Under the pieces are notes generated by a model, which saw only the letters and a program-made list of their open reading frames with translations, had not been told where the DNA came from and did not search any database. A DNA stretch of 64,000 nt, taken from positions 23,332,965 to 23,396,964 of the forward strand of contig NC_092656.1 in the NCBI RefSeq assembly GCF_032118995.1. Reading direction: 5' to 3'. Shown in pieces: positions 11,983 to 45,235 of the stretch. Source of the stretch: Asterias amurensis. Its lineage: Eukaryota > Echinodermata > Asteroidea > Forcipulatida > Asteriidae. How positions within the stretch are numbered: position 1 is the first letter of the stretch; each line of letters starts with the position of its first letter. Both the position numbers and the translations under genes were made by a program.

Positions 11983-14604
11983 CGACCAGGGTTACTATGG
12001 TTACAGCAGCATCTCGGACACAAATTCACTGAGAAGAAGATACCATGGAAATCGGTAACAAACAAGATATTTCTTCTGACGTCATGGAAACATCTTTCTG
12101 CGTCATAGCAGTGACATGAATGTTGCCTCTCGGATCTCTCTACATGGTTGCTTACAGTGTTCTTTAAGCTAATTTTTCCTCTGATTTTGGGATTCTTTTT
12201 TCACTTGGACAACCAACCACACGTGTGTGTGGGTTTTTTTCTATGAAAATTAAATAGCAGCCAACTCAAATTGCTGTGATGGTTATCAATATTTTTTGTT
12301 GATGAATATCCATTATGAATGGCATCTTAACTGTATCTAGTTTGAGGCATTGCATGGTGAGGTATCAATATATATTTGGTGCGTGGTAACACCAGCTTAA
12401 CTTACAGTTTTTTTTATGTAATTATTGGTAACGGTCAAGTGTTTGGCTTTTTCCGGTACATAAATTCTCCTCAAAGAAATATTATATGGCAAATGTTTAT
12501 CTGTTGGACTAAAGTTTAAGAGGACTTTTCAAAAATATTTTGATATGATGAAATACATGTATATGTCTATTATGTGCCTGTATGAATAATGGGAGAATCA
12601 CCCCTGCAACTTCTATGTCTCATTCCGTCACAAGTTCTCTCTTTGTATATCAATGATGAGTCGACCACAATGCTAAAACAATTCAGTTCTTTTCCTGCTA
12701 CTGGAAGTGCAAGCCTGATCTAGCTTGTTCAAGCTGCAAGTAAGGATGATTAGCCTTACAAGTTATCATTATGCTCTGGATCCTGGTGGTTCAGACCGGA
12801 GCGTTGCATGTGGATTGGGTTGTCAGTACCTGATTACATTGGTTTCCCATCCATAGGGATTTTCCTGCCCCATCTCAAATTGAATATTTCTTCTAGTTTC
12901 CTTTGTTCACCATCCTGCTGTTGGCAGTTGCGCTGTTGGATGTGTCATGAAGAATTTGCTGAAAATGTAATACATCAAAGAAGTGATAGTTTACGCAAAT
13001 TTGAAAAATATACTGATGAATTAAAATAAGAAAAGTTGTGGAAAGGCATTGGCTGATGGCTTTGTGGGATAGCTCCGTGAAAGAATTTCCAAGTTTGGTC
13101 AGAAAAACTTAGAAAGTATAAATCCTTATCACCGAGTTGGTGAGTTTACAATGCAATGAGTTTATACTTGGGTCATTGACCTCATCAGATAAGCAGTTAA
13201 TTTGCCTTGGGCAATCAGATAACATGTGTGAGTTGCTGGATGAAAAGGATGGTGTTATTTTGACCTTTTTCTTAAATTGAGCTTTCCAGTAATGGATGTA
13301 TGAAAAGAGTAAATTTGAGCTTGTTTGTGTATTGCCACAGAAACAGATTGTAGATTTCTTTTTAAAAGAAACCACTTTTTTATAAACATTGAAAGCCTTT
13401 TTGAGACCGTAACAACAAACTTGTATATATCTTTTTCTCTAAATGTTGCTATTTGTATATGTGTTATTTTGTAAATACTCACACTCAAAACTAAAATATC
13501 ATATATTCCTTTTATTATATATATTCCTTTTATTCATATAAAATGTTTCCAATTCTGACTTTTTGCATTATGTATTCAATAGAGTGTATAGTGGTATGAC
13601 TTTTTTTGTAAACTTTCCATCAAAATATATCATATGAAATATTCTACCATTTTATTGACTTGTGTTACATTCATAGACATGACCTTAACCAGCGAAAACA
13701 AATCAGGACTGTTAAAACTTGTTTGAATTATTTTGAATTTTTTGTTGAATGATTTGTTTCAAACAGGGTACAAACAAGAAGAATGATAGTGTGACAACAG
13801 ACTGGACATACCAACATTAATGTGTGTGTTTCGTGTAGAAAGAATATTAATTTATTCAAGTAACAGTAGATGATATATATATATATACACTATGTGTATT
13901 ACGCTTTTGTATTTAATCTTTTATTTTGTTAGTGTTTTCATCAGCTGTACTTCATCGGTTCAAACTTTGTGAGGAGAAATTGTTGGTCTTTTCTAAACCA
14001 GGGCATCAGTGGTTTCAGCCATTGTTACAGGGCCTCATTCAGTAGTAACATGTTTGACTGCTGACAAATGCTCACTATACAGGTAATATAATAATATTAA
14101 TGACGTGCAGTACTTATACAGTGCTTGATCACAGCCTGAGCTCAAGCCTAGCTGTGAGATGTGGCCTAGCCCTAAACTGATGAGACCTTACCTGAATCCT
14201 GGGCATGAGTTGAGGCCCAACCCTGTGCTGTGGCAGAGTCCTCTAATAGGTAGCCCTAACTGGTTCCTAAGCCTGAGCTAAGGCCGCCTTGAGATATGCC
14301 TAGCCCTGAACTGAAAACACATGAGATGTATGTTACCTATCCCAGAGCTGTATCCATGGTTTAAAAACACTTTATTTGTTTCACTTTACAAGGTCATGAA
14401 CTTGAAATACAACTGACTGTTTAAATTTTGACGTATGCATGAGTATGAATCAGGAAGGAGACTGAAATCCGCTAGTATGTTATAATTTTTTTAAAATACT
14501 TTCTCAAACATTTTGTTTTGCATTTTGTCAGGTCATGCTATCCATCTACCTGATGCTTCTAGGTTTAAATGAACATTCTTGCTCCTTTTACTAATATTCT
14601 ACTC

Positions 14605-14738
14605 CTATAAAAGTGTAGCCCACCTTTTTGGGCTGTTATGGCTCTCTTTTAACATAGGTGGTGAAAATACGGTTAGACCGATGTTAAAAGGGAACCATAA
14701 CAGCCTAACGAACACGGTGGGCTGAAAAAGTTTATACT
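14605..14738. repeat. Short inverted repeat in MCTP 3' UTR
   Basis: Arms GCCCACCTTTTTGGGCTGTTATGG and its partial complement ACCATAACAGCC...GGTGGGC flank a centre near 14670. Interior TTTTAACAT also pairs with ATGTTAAAA. Confidence 0.7.
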
Positions 14739-14956
14739 AATGTGCATTCCTAAGATGTATGTAACTCCAAAGCTTGCAGAGGTTTAATGTTATCAAATTT
14801 ATGTCTTCATTTTTTTCTAATTTTATTTAATTTTAATGATTTGATCAATCAATTACTTTGGTTATGAGTGTTGCTATACTAAATGTCATTCCCAAGTTTC
14901 TGTGGACTTCTTAGTCAATGGGCAAGACATTGGCATGACCAACTTGGGAATTCAAC

Positions 14957-15333
14957 TCTAAAGGGAAGGTACACTATTTGTAATTGTCAAAGACCAGTCT
15001 TCTCACTTGGTGTATCTCAACATATGCATTTAACAAAAACCTGTGGAATTTGAGCTCAATTGCTCATCGGAGTTGGGAGAAAATGATGAAAGAAAAACAC
15101 CCTTGTTGGACAAATTTGTGTGCTTTCAGATAGGAATAGAAGTCTTTAATTGTTTGAGTAAGAAATTACCTCTATTTCAAAATCTGTTACTTCAGAAGGA
15201 GCTGTTTCTCACAATGTTTTATACTATCAACCGCTCTCGTTTTATACTAACAACTATCAACTGCTCCTTACCAAGTCAGTTTTTAAGTTAATATTTGTTT
15301 TGAGTAATTACCAAACGTGTACCTTCCATTTAA
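14957..15333. repeat. TTAA MITE, subfamily with GGAAGGTACAC ends
   Basis: Ends TAAAGGGAAGGTACACTATT and ACGTGTACCTTCCATTTAA. The interior matches the main family (GAGCTCAATTGCTCATCGG, TCTCACAATGTTTTATACT). It lies in the MCTP 3' UTR. Confidence 0.75.
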
Positions 15334-15939
15334 ATAATATTGGGGGCAAGATAGATATCCTTGATGAAAAGTATGAACGACTCTTCACTTATCCCAAGTT
15401 TTTTTTTGACACAAGAGCGAACGAAAAGAAAAGTATGTAGCTCACATTTGGACAACCGCTAGGTGCTTTTATGAAAAAAATGATATCATGTCTTCAGTGC
15501 AACAAGGTCATGACATTTCTTCAGGTGGATTTGGGTAAATCACTTTTTAAAATTTTTGGGATATTTTAAACAATCACTGGTTATTTACGACAAGTCCACT
15601 TGTACATCCGAATTAATACAAATTTGATAACAAAAGCATTACAAGTGATATCTACACTACCTTTTAAAAGAAATTGTTTGTTTGCCTTAATTATTATAAA
15701 CATTGTCGAAGCAACCTTTTACTTGGATATTCAAAAGGTTGTATCGTTGAGTCATGACCTTGTTGCACATTCTGCATCTCATGCAATCAATAAGGAATAT
15801 TATCTTCAAGTACGCGCTAATCCTCCAATCAAATTCGCAGAATGAAGTGGTGATAAAAACCTATATTGCATGGCTAATGTCACTACCATGCGTCTTATGT
15901 GTTCTATGTCACGCGCCAAGTTTACTTGAAGATAAATAC

Positions 15940-16079
15940 GTTATCACACGCGCGCTCATGGAAATACCGAAAAATATAGCGCGTCTGCGTCCCATATCCA
16001 ACTCGGCTTTCGGCCTCGTTGGATATGGGACGCAGAAGCGCTATATTTTTCTGTATTCCACTCGCGCTTGTGTGATAAC
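15940..16079. repeat. Strong hairpin palindrome
   Basis: About 68-nt arms run outward from a centre near 16008, with GTCCCATATCCAACTCGG facing CGTTGGATATGGGAC and ending in GTTATCACAC/GTGTGATAAC. A few mismatches only. Probably a foldback MITE; no TSD found. Confidence 0.9.
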
Positions 16080-17266
16080 TTATAACATGTATAACGTCAT
16101 AGTTCTCAGTGCAATAAGGTCTTAGGCTATGTCTGAGATACATCGTTGTTGCACGGAACATGTTATCGATTTATGACATCATTTATGGTAAATGAACTTT
16201 TTCTTATGAATTACTATTTGGACAAAATTTAATTTACAATTGAATTTTTACAACTTACTCAGACAAAATTAAATCACATTTTGCATATTCTAATCCAATT
16301 TCACTGAAACTCTCGACACATGCCTTGTTGCACTGATGCAATAATTATTGCAAAGAAATAATACTTATTTTACTCCAGCTGTTTCTGTGCTTAATTGGTG
16401 TGTCACTAATAATTCTAGGTCCATTGTTTGATTCCAAATATTTGTTTATGTGAAATATGATTCATATTTGATAATATGTTGTTTCCAAACGTCTGTGTTT
16501 CGGCAAGTAGCATTGAGGTGGTATTCCTACATACATAAACTTCTGATATTGATTTGGTGGAAGTATTTTTATGAAAAAAATGTATCATTGCACACAAATT
16601 TATAATTTTTTTTTTTACAAATCTCACTTTTGGTAGGGGATTAAAATGAAAACAAATTCTGAATTTTATTGTGACTGTTATCCATCACGTTGGTCAGTAA
16701 TTTTATGATAATATATTTGTCAACAAATACAATTATATCTCATTAATTCAGTTTATTACAAAATGTTATATATAAATTTACTTGATTTATTCCTCAAGTG
16801 TGTATTAAATTTGTTTTACGATCCACAAAATTTAAGTTAACAGTTTATTTTTTATTTTTATTGTTTACAAAAATAGACTTCTTTTGTAAAGGTCTCTGGT
16901 AATTCTTTTGATTTTAATGGTGCATGGTTATGATTCAACTCGAACCAACAAATATTTTCGTTTCAGAAATCCCAGATTTTATCTTTCACAATTTATTATG
17001 ATTTTTTGTTTAATTTTTTTTTGGTTATCATAAGAACACAGTTGGCAAAGAAATGTTTTACAACTAAATGATTATTATTTACTGCATTTGTCCCGATTTT
17101 GATTATTTTATTTAAATGACTGTCGGTTCATCATGCCGTCTTTAAAAATCCATCAACTTTATTTCATTGGACATATGTATGTGTACTCATGAAGTGACAC
17201 TTTGCACTGCTTTTTTATGCAGTGTATGCATGTACAAAAGGCCTTCATACTGCCTGTGCAATACTC

Positions 17267-17272
17267 AATAAA
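17267..17272 (+). promoter_or_regulatory. Poly(A) signal AATAAA, MCTP side
   Basis: Canonical hexamer with a GT-rich downstream region (TGTGTTGGTTTTACTTG). It is the best candidate for the distal 3' end of MCTP and lies about 470 bp from the RPL36 poly(A) signal on the other strand, so the two genes converge. Confidence 0.55.
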
Positions 17273-17740
17273 AATTCTTGAGTTTGTATAACAAAGTTAT
17301 GTGTTGGTTTTACTTGTTGAAGTGTCCTGTTCCCAGATCTGCCTTAACGGTTACACTAAAACAAGGTACCCTCAAATGTACGCTCACAAAGGGTGCATTC
17401 AACAAGCCATTTGCGCAGTGGCGTAACCAGTTAGATTTTCATATATAGTAATGTAAGAGATGTTGCACACCCATACACAGTTCTGAATTAATGTGAATGG
17501 TACCAGGATTTGCTCATCTGGAGGTTGCTTCACATTCTTCCATAGCAACTTTCTCTATAGTCTGAGGAATTCAAATGAGGCGGTAACTTGGGACTAGGCA
17601 AGTCATTGTACACACAGTTTTATTCAAAATCTAACTTGCAAATGGGTAAGATGTTCAGCAATATAAAAAATTTAAAAAAAGAGAAATGACTCAAACTAAA
17701 ACAAGAACAAATTACACGGCTTTAGACTTTCCAACTTATC

Positions 17741-17746
17741 TTTATT
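17741..17746 (-). promoter_or_regulatory. RPL36: Poly(A) signal AATAAA, RPL36
   Basis: Minus-strand AATAAA about 285 nt past the RPL36 stop, the nearest canonical hexamer I could find downstream of it. Confidence 0.5.
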
Positions 17747-18029
17747 ATCCAGCTTTTCTGAAATATCAAATCTTTCATTTCTTTAGTAACAGATGGAACT
17801 AGATGAAACAGTAAACGTCTAAAACTTCTGTGTGAGTTCCAATACCCTAAGAATTCATGGTCCTACTGAAAAGTGATGAGAATGTTTTGGGAGTCCGATG
17901 TTGACGTCCTGATGTTGCATCATAGGCCTTCATGCCAAAATAGCCCCCTCTCTTGTTCCACACAATTCAGTTCCAAATCAAGATAAGCTGGGAAGTCTGC
18001 AAATGTTTTTTCATCCTGAATAATATGAT

Positions 18030-20110
18030 CTATTTAGCTGCTGCTTGAGCCTGGGCTCCGGCTTGGGCCTTCCTCTGGGCTGCCAAGATGGAAATCATCT
18101 CCTCCCTCTTTCTCCTTCCACGACGCAGTGTTCCCAGCTGTTGAGAAAAAGAAAAGGAAATATTGTTATTGAATCAATGTAGCTTTTCATTTTCAAAGTT
18201 CTAACAATCTTGCAGGCCTGATACGTCACAAAGGCAACAAAATGCCCCCTGGCCATTGCTTTGGTGCCTTTAAAATGCTGCAGTGGAAATTAAAAACTTC
18301 CTCATAGGGTGCCCTTTACCAAGGAGAAAATGCATACAGGTCTGATATTGGCTCTTCAGTGTATGCTCACCAAAGTACAAAAGCCAACCTGTATGTGGGG
18401 GATTACACTTTTACACTGTCAAATTACTTGATAGCACTTCTTTGTTAAGAAAAATGAAAGCATGGGTTTTTACAAGGTGCTGCGGCGCATTCAGCAGCCC
18501 CCCTGGAGCAAGCCCCCCTTCTAGTAGCGAAAAATGGGTCCTCATTCGTGCATTACACTACAAAAAGGACATACAGCTTTTCATCCCATCCGAAGAATGA
18601 ATAATGGTTAAAGGAACACATTGCCTTATATCGATCGAGTTGGTCTTTGAAAAGCATTTGATCAACACAAACATGCCTAAAATTTGCACGTCGTGAAGAA
18701 ACACATTTTGTGGAGTCAAAAGTTTGACTCCATAAAATGGGCCGATCGTGTTAGTTCGCGGCCTAGAAGGATAACAGTGCAATTTCGAGTGATAACGCTT
18801 TTCAAAGACCAACTCGTCCGATCTATGGCAACGTGCTCCAGTAAGTGTCTTGCTTTTGGACACAAGGAGTCAAGATCGGGGCACAAACCCACACTCTGTT
18901 GATCAGAAAGACCAGAGGATGAGTCCTGTGCTCTTAAAGAAACACATTGCCTTGGCTCGGGCGAGTTGGTCTTTAAAAAGCGTTTGTAACAGTTTGTTAT
19001 AAAATGCATGGTTTGCAAGATGTTGTAACCGCTCGGCCACAACATGCAACGCTACAGTTTCATAAAACAGTCACTAACAGCCACCTTTTTTTGTCTGAAA
19101 TGCTGCTATCAAAAAAGACAGTAAACTAGAAACACACTGCCACAGATGCTGGGCAAATAGAAGATCAGTAAAACTGTAACCTAATCATTTTAAAAGACTC
19201 AAGAGACATTTGCCAGCACTGTCCGAGTGAAATGTTGTTATTTAAATTCCCACTTACCCTCTTCTTGCAGAATTTCAGGGCTCTCTTGTCCTTGCTGATT
19301 TTGAGCAACTCCATGCAGCGTTTCTCATATGGAGCAAAGCCAACTACCTCACGGACCAAGTCGCGCACGAATTTGACATGCTTGCGGGGCTGTTATAGAA
19401 AACGAAAGTACAACATTAAATAGAATCAAAACAACAAATCAGGTCAAGACAATGGCTCAATTTCATAAAGCCTTTAAACATAAAAAACTTGCAAAGCACA
19501 GACACATATTGAGGATTCTTAAAGATGGTGAAATTTAACTGGTATTTTTTAAAGCAATAACACTTAATTTGGGAATTCAGGTAAACAAAAATATTTCCGA
19601 ACGATCAACACACAAGACCCTAGATAAATTTACTCTACACAAGTACAACAACCTATGAAGTATAACAGTGCTGGAATTTATAGAACACAGCCATGCCAGT
19701 GAACTTTGGGCCAATAAACTCAGGACCGGACAAGTTCAACACTATTTTAATTGAATATTACCTCAACATTGAGTCGAGTAAATATCTTTCAATTCTGTTG
19801 AGAGTATCAAAATACAGTATATAACATAAATATTCCCTCAGTGGTTGGTTAAAAAGGAAACATGTTATCTTTGTAGAAAATTCTTTCTCATTAAGATTCT
19901 GGTCCAGTATAATGCAAGCTACTACTAATACAAGCCCTGTGGTTTTGTGGAATTTTCCCCTGAATTCAAGCCCTGGCTGTATAACCTTGGGAGTGGGTTA
20001 CTGTTAGTATAATGTGCACAACTTACTCCCTTTTTCTTGGGTTTGACGATATTTTTTGTCGTTTTGTGGCCCTTGTTGAGGCCAACACACATATCGTGCT
20101 TGATTGCCAT
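18030..20110 (-). CDS. RPL36: 60S ribosomal protein L36 (eL36)
   Basis: Three coding exons on the minus strand: 20110-20027, 19389-19258, 18137-18030 (324 nt, 107 aa; human is 105). All junctions are phase 0 with GTAAGT donors and CAG acceptors. The protein begins [20 protein letters not shown] and contains [31 protein letters not shown] and KKR, then a basic [10 protein letters not shown] helix and an Ala/Gln-rich tail ([12 protein letters not shown]). These are the eL36 signatures; eL36 is a structural protein of the large ribosomal subunit. The ATG lies 2 nt inside its exon, so an upstream non-coding exon is needed. Intron 3 holds a SINE with foldback insertions. The tail is more Ala/Gln-rich than in vertebrates. 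Confidence 0.96.
18471..19050 (-). repeat. S1 SINE carrying two foldback insertions
   Basis: Minus-strand SINE body (ACAAGGTGCTGCGGCGCA onward), then a foldback at 18608-18844, then GTGTCTTGC...CACTCTG (the SINE interior), then a half foldback (about 18935-19030) at the TTAA of the SINE A box, then GCTCGGCCAC (the SINE head). It sits in RPL36 intron 3. Confidence 0.65.
18608..18844. repeat. Foldback MITE (AGGAACACGTTGCC family), deleted copy
   Basis: Starts TTAAAGGAACACATTGCC and ends GGCAACGTGCTCCAGTAAG, with inverted interior GGAGTCAAAAG/TTTGACTCC. It is a shorter relative of 32513-32902. Confidence 0.75.
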
Positions 20111-21164
20111 TTCTGTGAACAAATAAAAAACAGAGTCTTTAATATTGGTAAAAAGTCAATCTGTGATTTGGAAAGTTTTGGGCGACATTCCCTCGTAAAA
20201 ATCTTCTCAGGACATTGTTTTTGAAAAAATGCCTTATTTGACTAATCTGTGGATTGCGCAGATGCAGCTTACTCTGCAAATTGTACAAAAAGATTTGTAA
20301 TTTGCACTGTGCAAATTCGTAAAATGCATTCATCGATTGCTTTGCATGATTTTATACTATCATCACCTGTTTAACGTACATAAGGTAAGCAAAAAATTGG
20401 CGCGTGCGGAAGCGGAGAATTCCATGCTTTCCTTAAGCGTTTTTCACGGGTTGGCAGGGAATTTTGGGTTGTGCCCATGCATAATGCACGTAAAATACTA
20501 GGCATTCTGCACTTAACACAGCGAGCTAGCGCAGAACTGTGACACTTGCATGAAAGAAAAGAATGGTGATCGTAAACACAGAATTCGGCCAAAAGCACTA
20601 GACTAAATGAGTTATGAGGTTGCGTTTGAAAGGAACAATAGTTGGAGATGATCTTATGGTGTGTGGTACTAATTTATTCCAGATGAGAAATAACAATGAA
20701 AATGTTGGGCCAAGAATTGCAAAATTTTGACCAAGATTTTCTCAAAAATCGTGTCACACCAATTCCAAATTGGAAGAACACAAATTTGGCTTCGGTTCCA
20801 CGGATTTCCTGCAATGTGTAATGAATCAATTTAGAACACATATATCAAATCGTCGAGAAAACACATTTTCCACTGTATTTATGTAAACAACATTGGGGAA
20901 GATGAGACAATATTAAACAAGCTTCTTTTAATGGTGTATTCACATGTACGTGTGTTATGGTTCCGATTCAATGTGTAAGTTACGATCGGAAAATTATCAA
21001 AATAAAAAGGGTTTATCATCTCAAAGAAAAACAGTATAAAATTAATATTGCCAGCACATAAAAGCATATTAATCGAAAGCATATGCTGAGAATTAACATT
21101 ATAATGGTAAATTCGGATGATTGTAAAATTAACCGATTTTAAAAGACAGTAATGTTCTACTCAC

Positions 21165-21194
21165 TGGAGAGTTTACGGACAATCCGAGAAGAGG
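21165..21194 (-). other. RPL36: Probable RPL36 non-coding exon 1 with 5' TOP start
   Basis: On the minus strand a pyrimidine run, CCTCTTCTC (21194-21186), resembles the 5' TOP start of ribosomal protein mRNAs. About 30 nt later comes CTCCA followed by GTGAGTAG, a good donor (GT at 21164-21163). It would splice to the acceptor just before the RPL36 ATG (exon start 20112). TOP motifs confer mTOR-dependent translation. The transcription start is inferred. Confidence 0.55.
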
Positions 21195-21327
21195 ATGTTC
21201 AAAACTGCCAACATTGCATTGTGGGATCGAATGAATCGTATGAACTTTCACCTTTGACCTACTATTCGCGACAGCGCAGGCAGAGACGGCGAGGAGAGTG
21301 CAGTGTTGACAACATTTGTTTTTCAAA
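21166..21327. promoter_or_regulatory. Bidirectional RPL36/BLM promoter and leaders
   Basis: The RPL36 TOP-like start (about 21194, minus) and the BLM start codon (21328, plus) are only about 130 bp apart. The intervening DNA is locally richer in CG (GCGACAGCGCAGG, GACGGCGAGG) than its AT-rich surroundings and has no clear TATA box, as for many divergent housekeeping promoters. Exact starts are not visible. Confidence 0.55.
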
Positions 21328-41887
<20,560 letters not shown>

Positions 41888-42103
41888 TTTTAACAAGTTA
41901 TCATAAACTCGATTTTATGTTTTGATACTTTGATACTTTGAAATGCTGAACGAGTTATTTAAAAAGAAGGGAAGAAGCTTCTTGGCAACTGCCGCACATT
42001 TTCTTGGATAGTTTTTATTAGATTATAATGAGCATTATATAATGATAATAATGATTTTATATTTTGAAGTTTGTTTGGAATGCTTCCTTTTGTTTCTCGC
42101 ACC

Positions 42104-42590
42104 AGGGCCCAATTTCATAGCGCTGCTTAACCGTAAGCAAATTTGTGTGCTTACTGTACAGAAAAATTTGCTTAAGCCTTAGCGTGTTTCACAGTTTATA
42201 GCAGAAAAATTGGGCGGCCATATTGCGTGTTTACCGTGGACTTGCATTGTGACGTCATTTATTTTTGTGCGGTAAGCACCGGAAGGTTAGCATGCCTTTT
42301 TGTGTGCTTACGGTTAGCAGCGCTATGAAATAGAAATTGCACAGAAATTCTATAGAGCTGCTAAGCAAAAATTTGCTTAGCATGAAATTTCTTCCTTGAT
42401 AAAAGTAGGATTACCAACCAATGTCCATGTGATTTTCAGGATAAGCAAACAACAGCTGAAAACCAGTAACAAGTAGTATGCAACAAAATGTGAATTTTGC
42501 TGGTACACCTGTTTTTACCAAGGAAGAAATTTCTTGTTAAGCAAATTTTTGTGCTTAGCAGCTCTATGAAATTGGGCCCTGGTCAGCATG
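42104..42590. repeat. Two adjacent GCTTAAG-type MITEs in BLM 3' UTR
   Basis: First unit 42104-42345 (GGGCCCAATTTCATAGCGCT to AGCGCTATGAAAT), second 42345-42590 (CTATAGAGCTGCTAAGC to GCAGCTCTATGAAATTGGGC). Both are inverted repeats. Confidence 0.8.
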
Positions 42591-43089
42591 AGCTGTTAAC
42601 TCATTCAGTGCCAAAGGCATACAATTTACACTTTTTGTTATGCATTCATTAATCGTGCATGTATGACCCAGAGTATGTGTTATCACAAGAGGGCAATATC
42701 ACTCACGAGATACTATTGACTTTGGGATGAAGCAAGACAACACAAATCAGCAAGATATTTTGTTGTTTTGGTCGTAGGACTTATTTTATAAAGAATTTTA
42801 AAAAGCTTGGCATTATAGGTTAAAATCGCAAACGTAAAGGGGGCACTGAAAGAGTTCAGTAATATTTTAATGATAAATAATAAATGTATTTTTCAAATAC
42901 TTCTTGTTTCTGAAATGATACCAATATTATTTTTTGATCCACACTCCACAATGCTTTGTTACGTGGTAGTGGGTAATCTGGTTCAATCTAAAAATGTAAC
43001 TTTGTGATTAATGTAAATATGTAAATTTTTTATATTTTTTATAGTTGAGTGTAGCTATTGTTTGTTAGTGTAGGTTATTTTGATGAGAT

Positions 43090-43095
43090 ATTAAA
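43090..43095 (+). promoter_or_regulatory. BLM: Poly(A) signal ATTAAA, BLM
   Basis: Variant hexamer about 1.2 kb past the BLM stop, followed by T/G-rich sequence. The 3' UTR would contain two head-to-tail TTAGCA-type repeats (42104-42590). Confidence 0.35.
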
Positions 43096-45235
43096 ACATT
43101 ATATTCAAAGTTAAATTGTGGCTCTGACCTCTTTAGCTTTTCCAGTTTGAATATTCACAAGTCTTGAATACCTATAAATGAAATAGAATGACTGAAACGA
43201 ATCTGAACAAGAAAAATGCAATCATGTGTGCGCGAAAACAAACTTGAATGCATTAAGAGCTAAAAAGAAACCCTAGTTATGAGAGGATTAGGGGAAACTG
43301 CGTCAATTTGAATGCATGTTAATGAATTGAATGATTTTTTGCTGAAATTGGCCGGGATAACCTATATTAAACTGAAAAATAACCATCATAAAAGAGAAAC
43401 ACAAAAAAAAAAAAAAAAAATTCAACCGCTATACAAACCAATCTGACAATTATTTTTTACTTTTGTTCGATACTATTAGATATATTTTCTCCCTCTTCTG
43501 ATCCCCCTTGTTGTTTACACCAGCCCCTTTGCCCCCCTTGTTGATTATCCCTTGCTTTTTCTCTCTTCTTTCCACTCGACTTAGGCCATAAACTATTTGT
43601 TCAGTTAAAAAACAATCATGCACATTTCAATTTCATTAAATTAAACAGACATTTCAATACACCACTAACAAAATGAAAACACCTAAATGTCAACAAAGGT
43701 TATAATTTGTACACTTTCATTTATTGTGGCAATTTTTATAATTGATGAGAAAAAAAAGGAAAAAACCCCGAAAAGGCCTATGAGAGGGAAACGTAACCCC
43801 ATTTGCTAATTTCCACCAAAAAAAAAAGAAAACAATGACAATAAGTGTAGCATTTCCAAGAAATGTTGTATACTTAAATTAAAAAAAACTGAAACTAAAG
43901 AAGAAAAAAAAAGTATTTTTACCCAACCATTAATCACCCACTTTGGACTTCTTTTACATTTAAAAAGAAAATGCTTCTGGACAAAATAAGATATTTTAAA
44001 CAGAAAATAGTAACATTATTTAATGATGTAATCATCACATTGAAGAAAAAGTATATTATTCAGATTCCCCCCCCCCCCACCGCGAGTTGCCAGTGCATTT
44101 GTTTTTAAATCGCATGACTCTAAAAGCATCAGGTACAGATCCCCTTGCATTGACGGCCATCATGGATGTCAATGGACACGCCAGCCAATGATCTTCCTTT
44201 GACATCAAATAATGTGCTGTTTGAGGTCAAACATGCATAAGTCATCATCACCCATAGTATTCATTATAATGTAGAAAAATAACGAATTATTATAAAATTC
44301 TGTGAAGATAGTGTGCTACATGTATCTTGCACCTCGTCACTCGATAATCTTTGGTTAGGTTTGCATCTTTCAGCTATCTCTCTGATGCAACCAGACCATT
44401 TCACAGTTTCTACTTATTTGTCCATGAAGTTCAAATTCTGTTTAACTTTGCTGCCCTGTGACTTGTGGGCCATAAGCCCCCAATCTAAACAAGACATTGC
44501 AAGGCACTATACAACACTTCTAAAGCATACATATCATGTATTTATAATATAAGAGAGCTACAATGCACATTTATAATATTGCATATTAAGAAAACTACAT
44601 AGTTGAAAACCGTAACAATGTCCATCCACTTTGTAAGTGTTTCATTACAGACTAATTAAAATACTTTTTCTGAGACTTATTTATCTGGATTAAGAAACAA
44701 TATCAAGATAACTAAATCCACATGAAGTTTCTGAAAGCAGAGTCGCAAATATACAGTTCATGATGTTGTGGGACACTGGTCACCATTTGTCTTTTGAAAT
44801 TTTGATGGACTAAAGTAATCATAGTGCAGAGAATCTCTGCATCTGTTGAGTGCTGAGTAACTCCTTTCCTTAAGTTTCAAACTGTCACACACAAGTTTCA
44901 AACTTGTGTTGCAGGCCAACTATATGTGACCTACCAACTTAAATTGTGAAATATGCATGCTGCTTGCAATGCAATTACCTGATAGCGCCCTCTTTTAACT
45001 TGATAAGGTCAGGTCATGTTTAAACACTTCTAACTGTTTATCAGGCATGATTATTTTTCCTTGGGGGAAAAGTAGATAACTTTACATGTACATGTTAGCA
45101 TGGTAAAAGATTCAATAGACGTTTCAGGCTATTTGTAAGTTGTTATTATTTTTCAAAAGGCAGAACAAAAGAAAATTGAAAAGGTATTTATGAATTGCCA
45201 TTAAGAGCAAGTCCTTCAATGGTGTACAAACACAT

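Larger units (their letters stand above)
11983..17290 (+). other. MCTP: Probable long MCTP 3' UTR
   Basis: No coding exon was found between the MCTP stop and a good cleavage region: AATAAA at 17267-17272 followed by GT-rich sequence. The stretch is AT-rich and holds a short inverted repeat (14605-14738), a TTAA MITE (14957-15333) and a strong hairpin (15940-16079). Earlier weak poly(A)-like sites exist, so shorter isoforms are possible. Confidence 0.5.

Noticed and set aside
14120-14300. CTGAGCTCAAGCCTAG-like tandem motifs
   Set aside because: Short, irregular similarity only; no consistent period could be defined.
20113-21164. Box C/D snoRNA in RPL36 intron 1
   Set aside because: A GTGATGA motif exists on the minus strand near 20360, but no CTGA box or terminal stem lies at a suitable distance.
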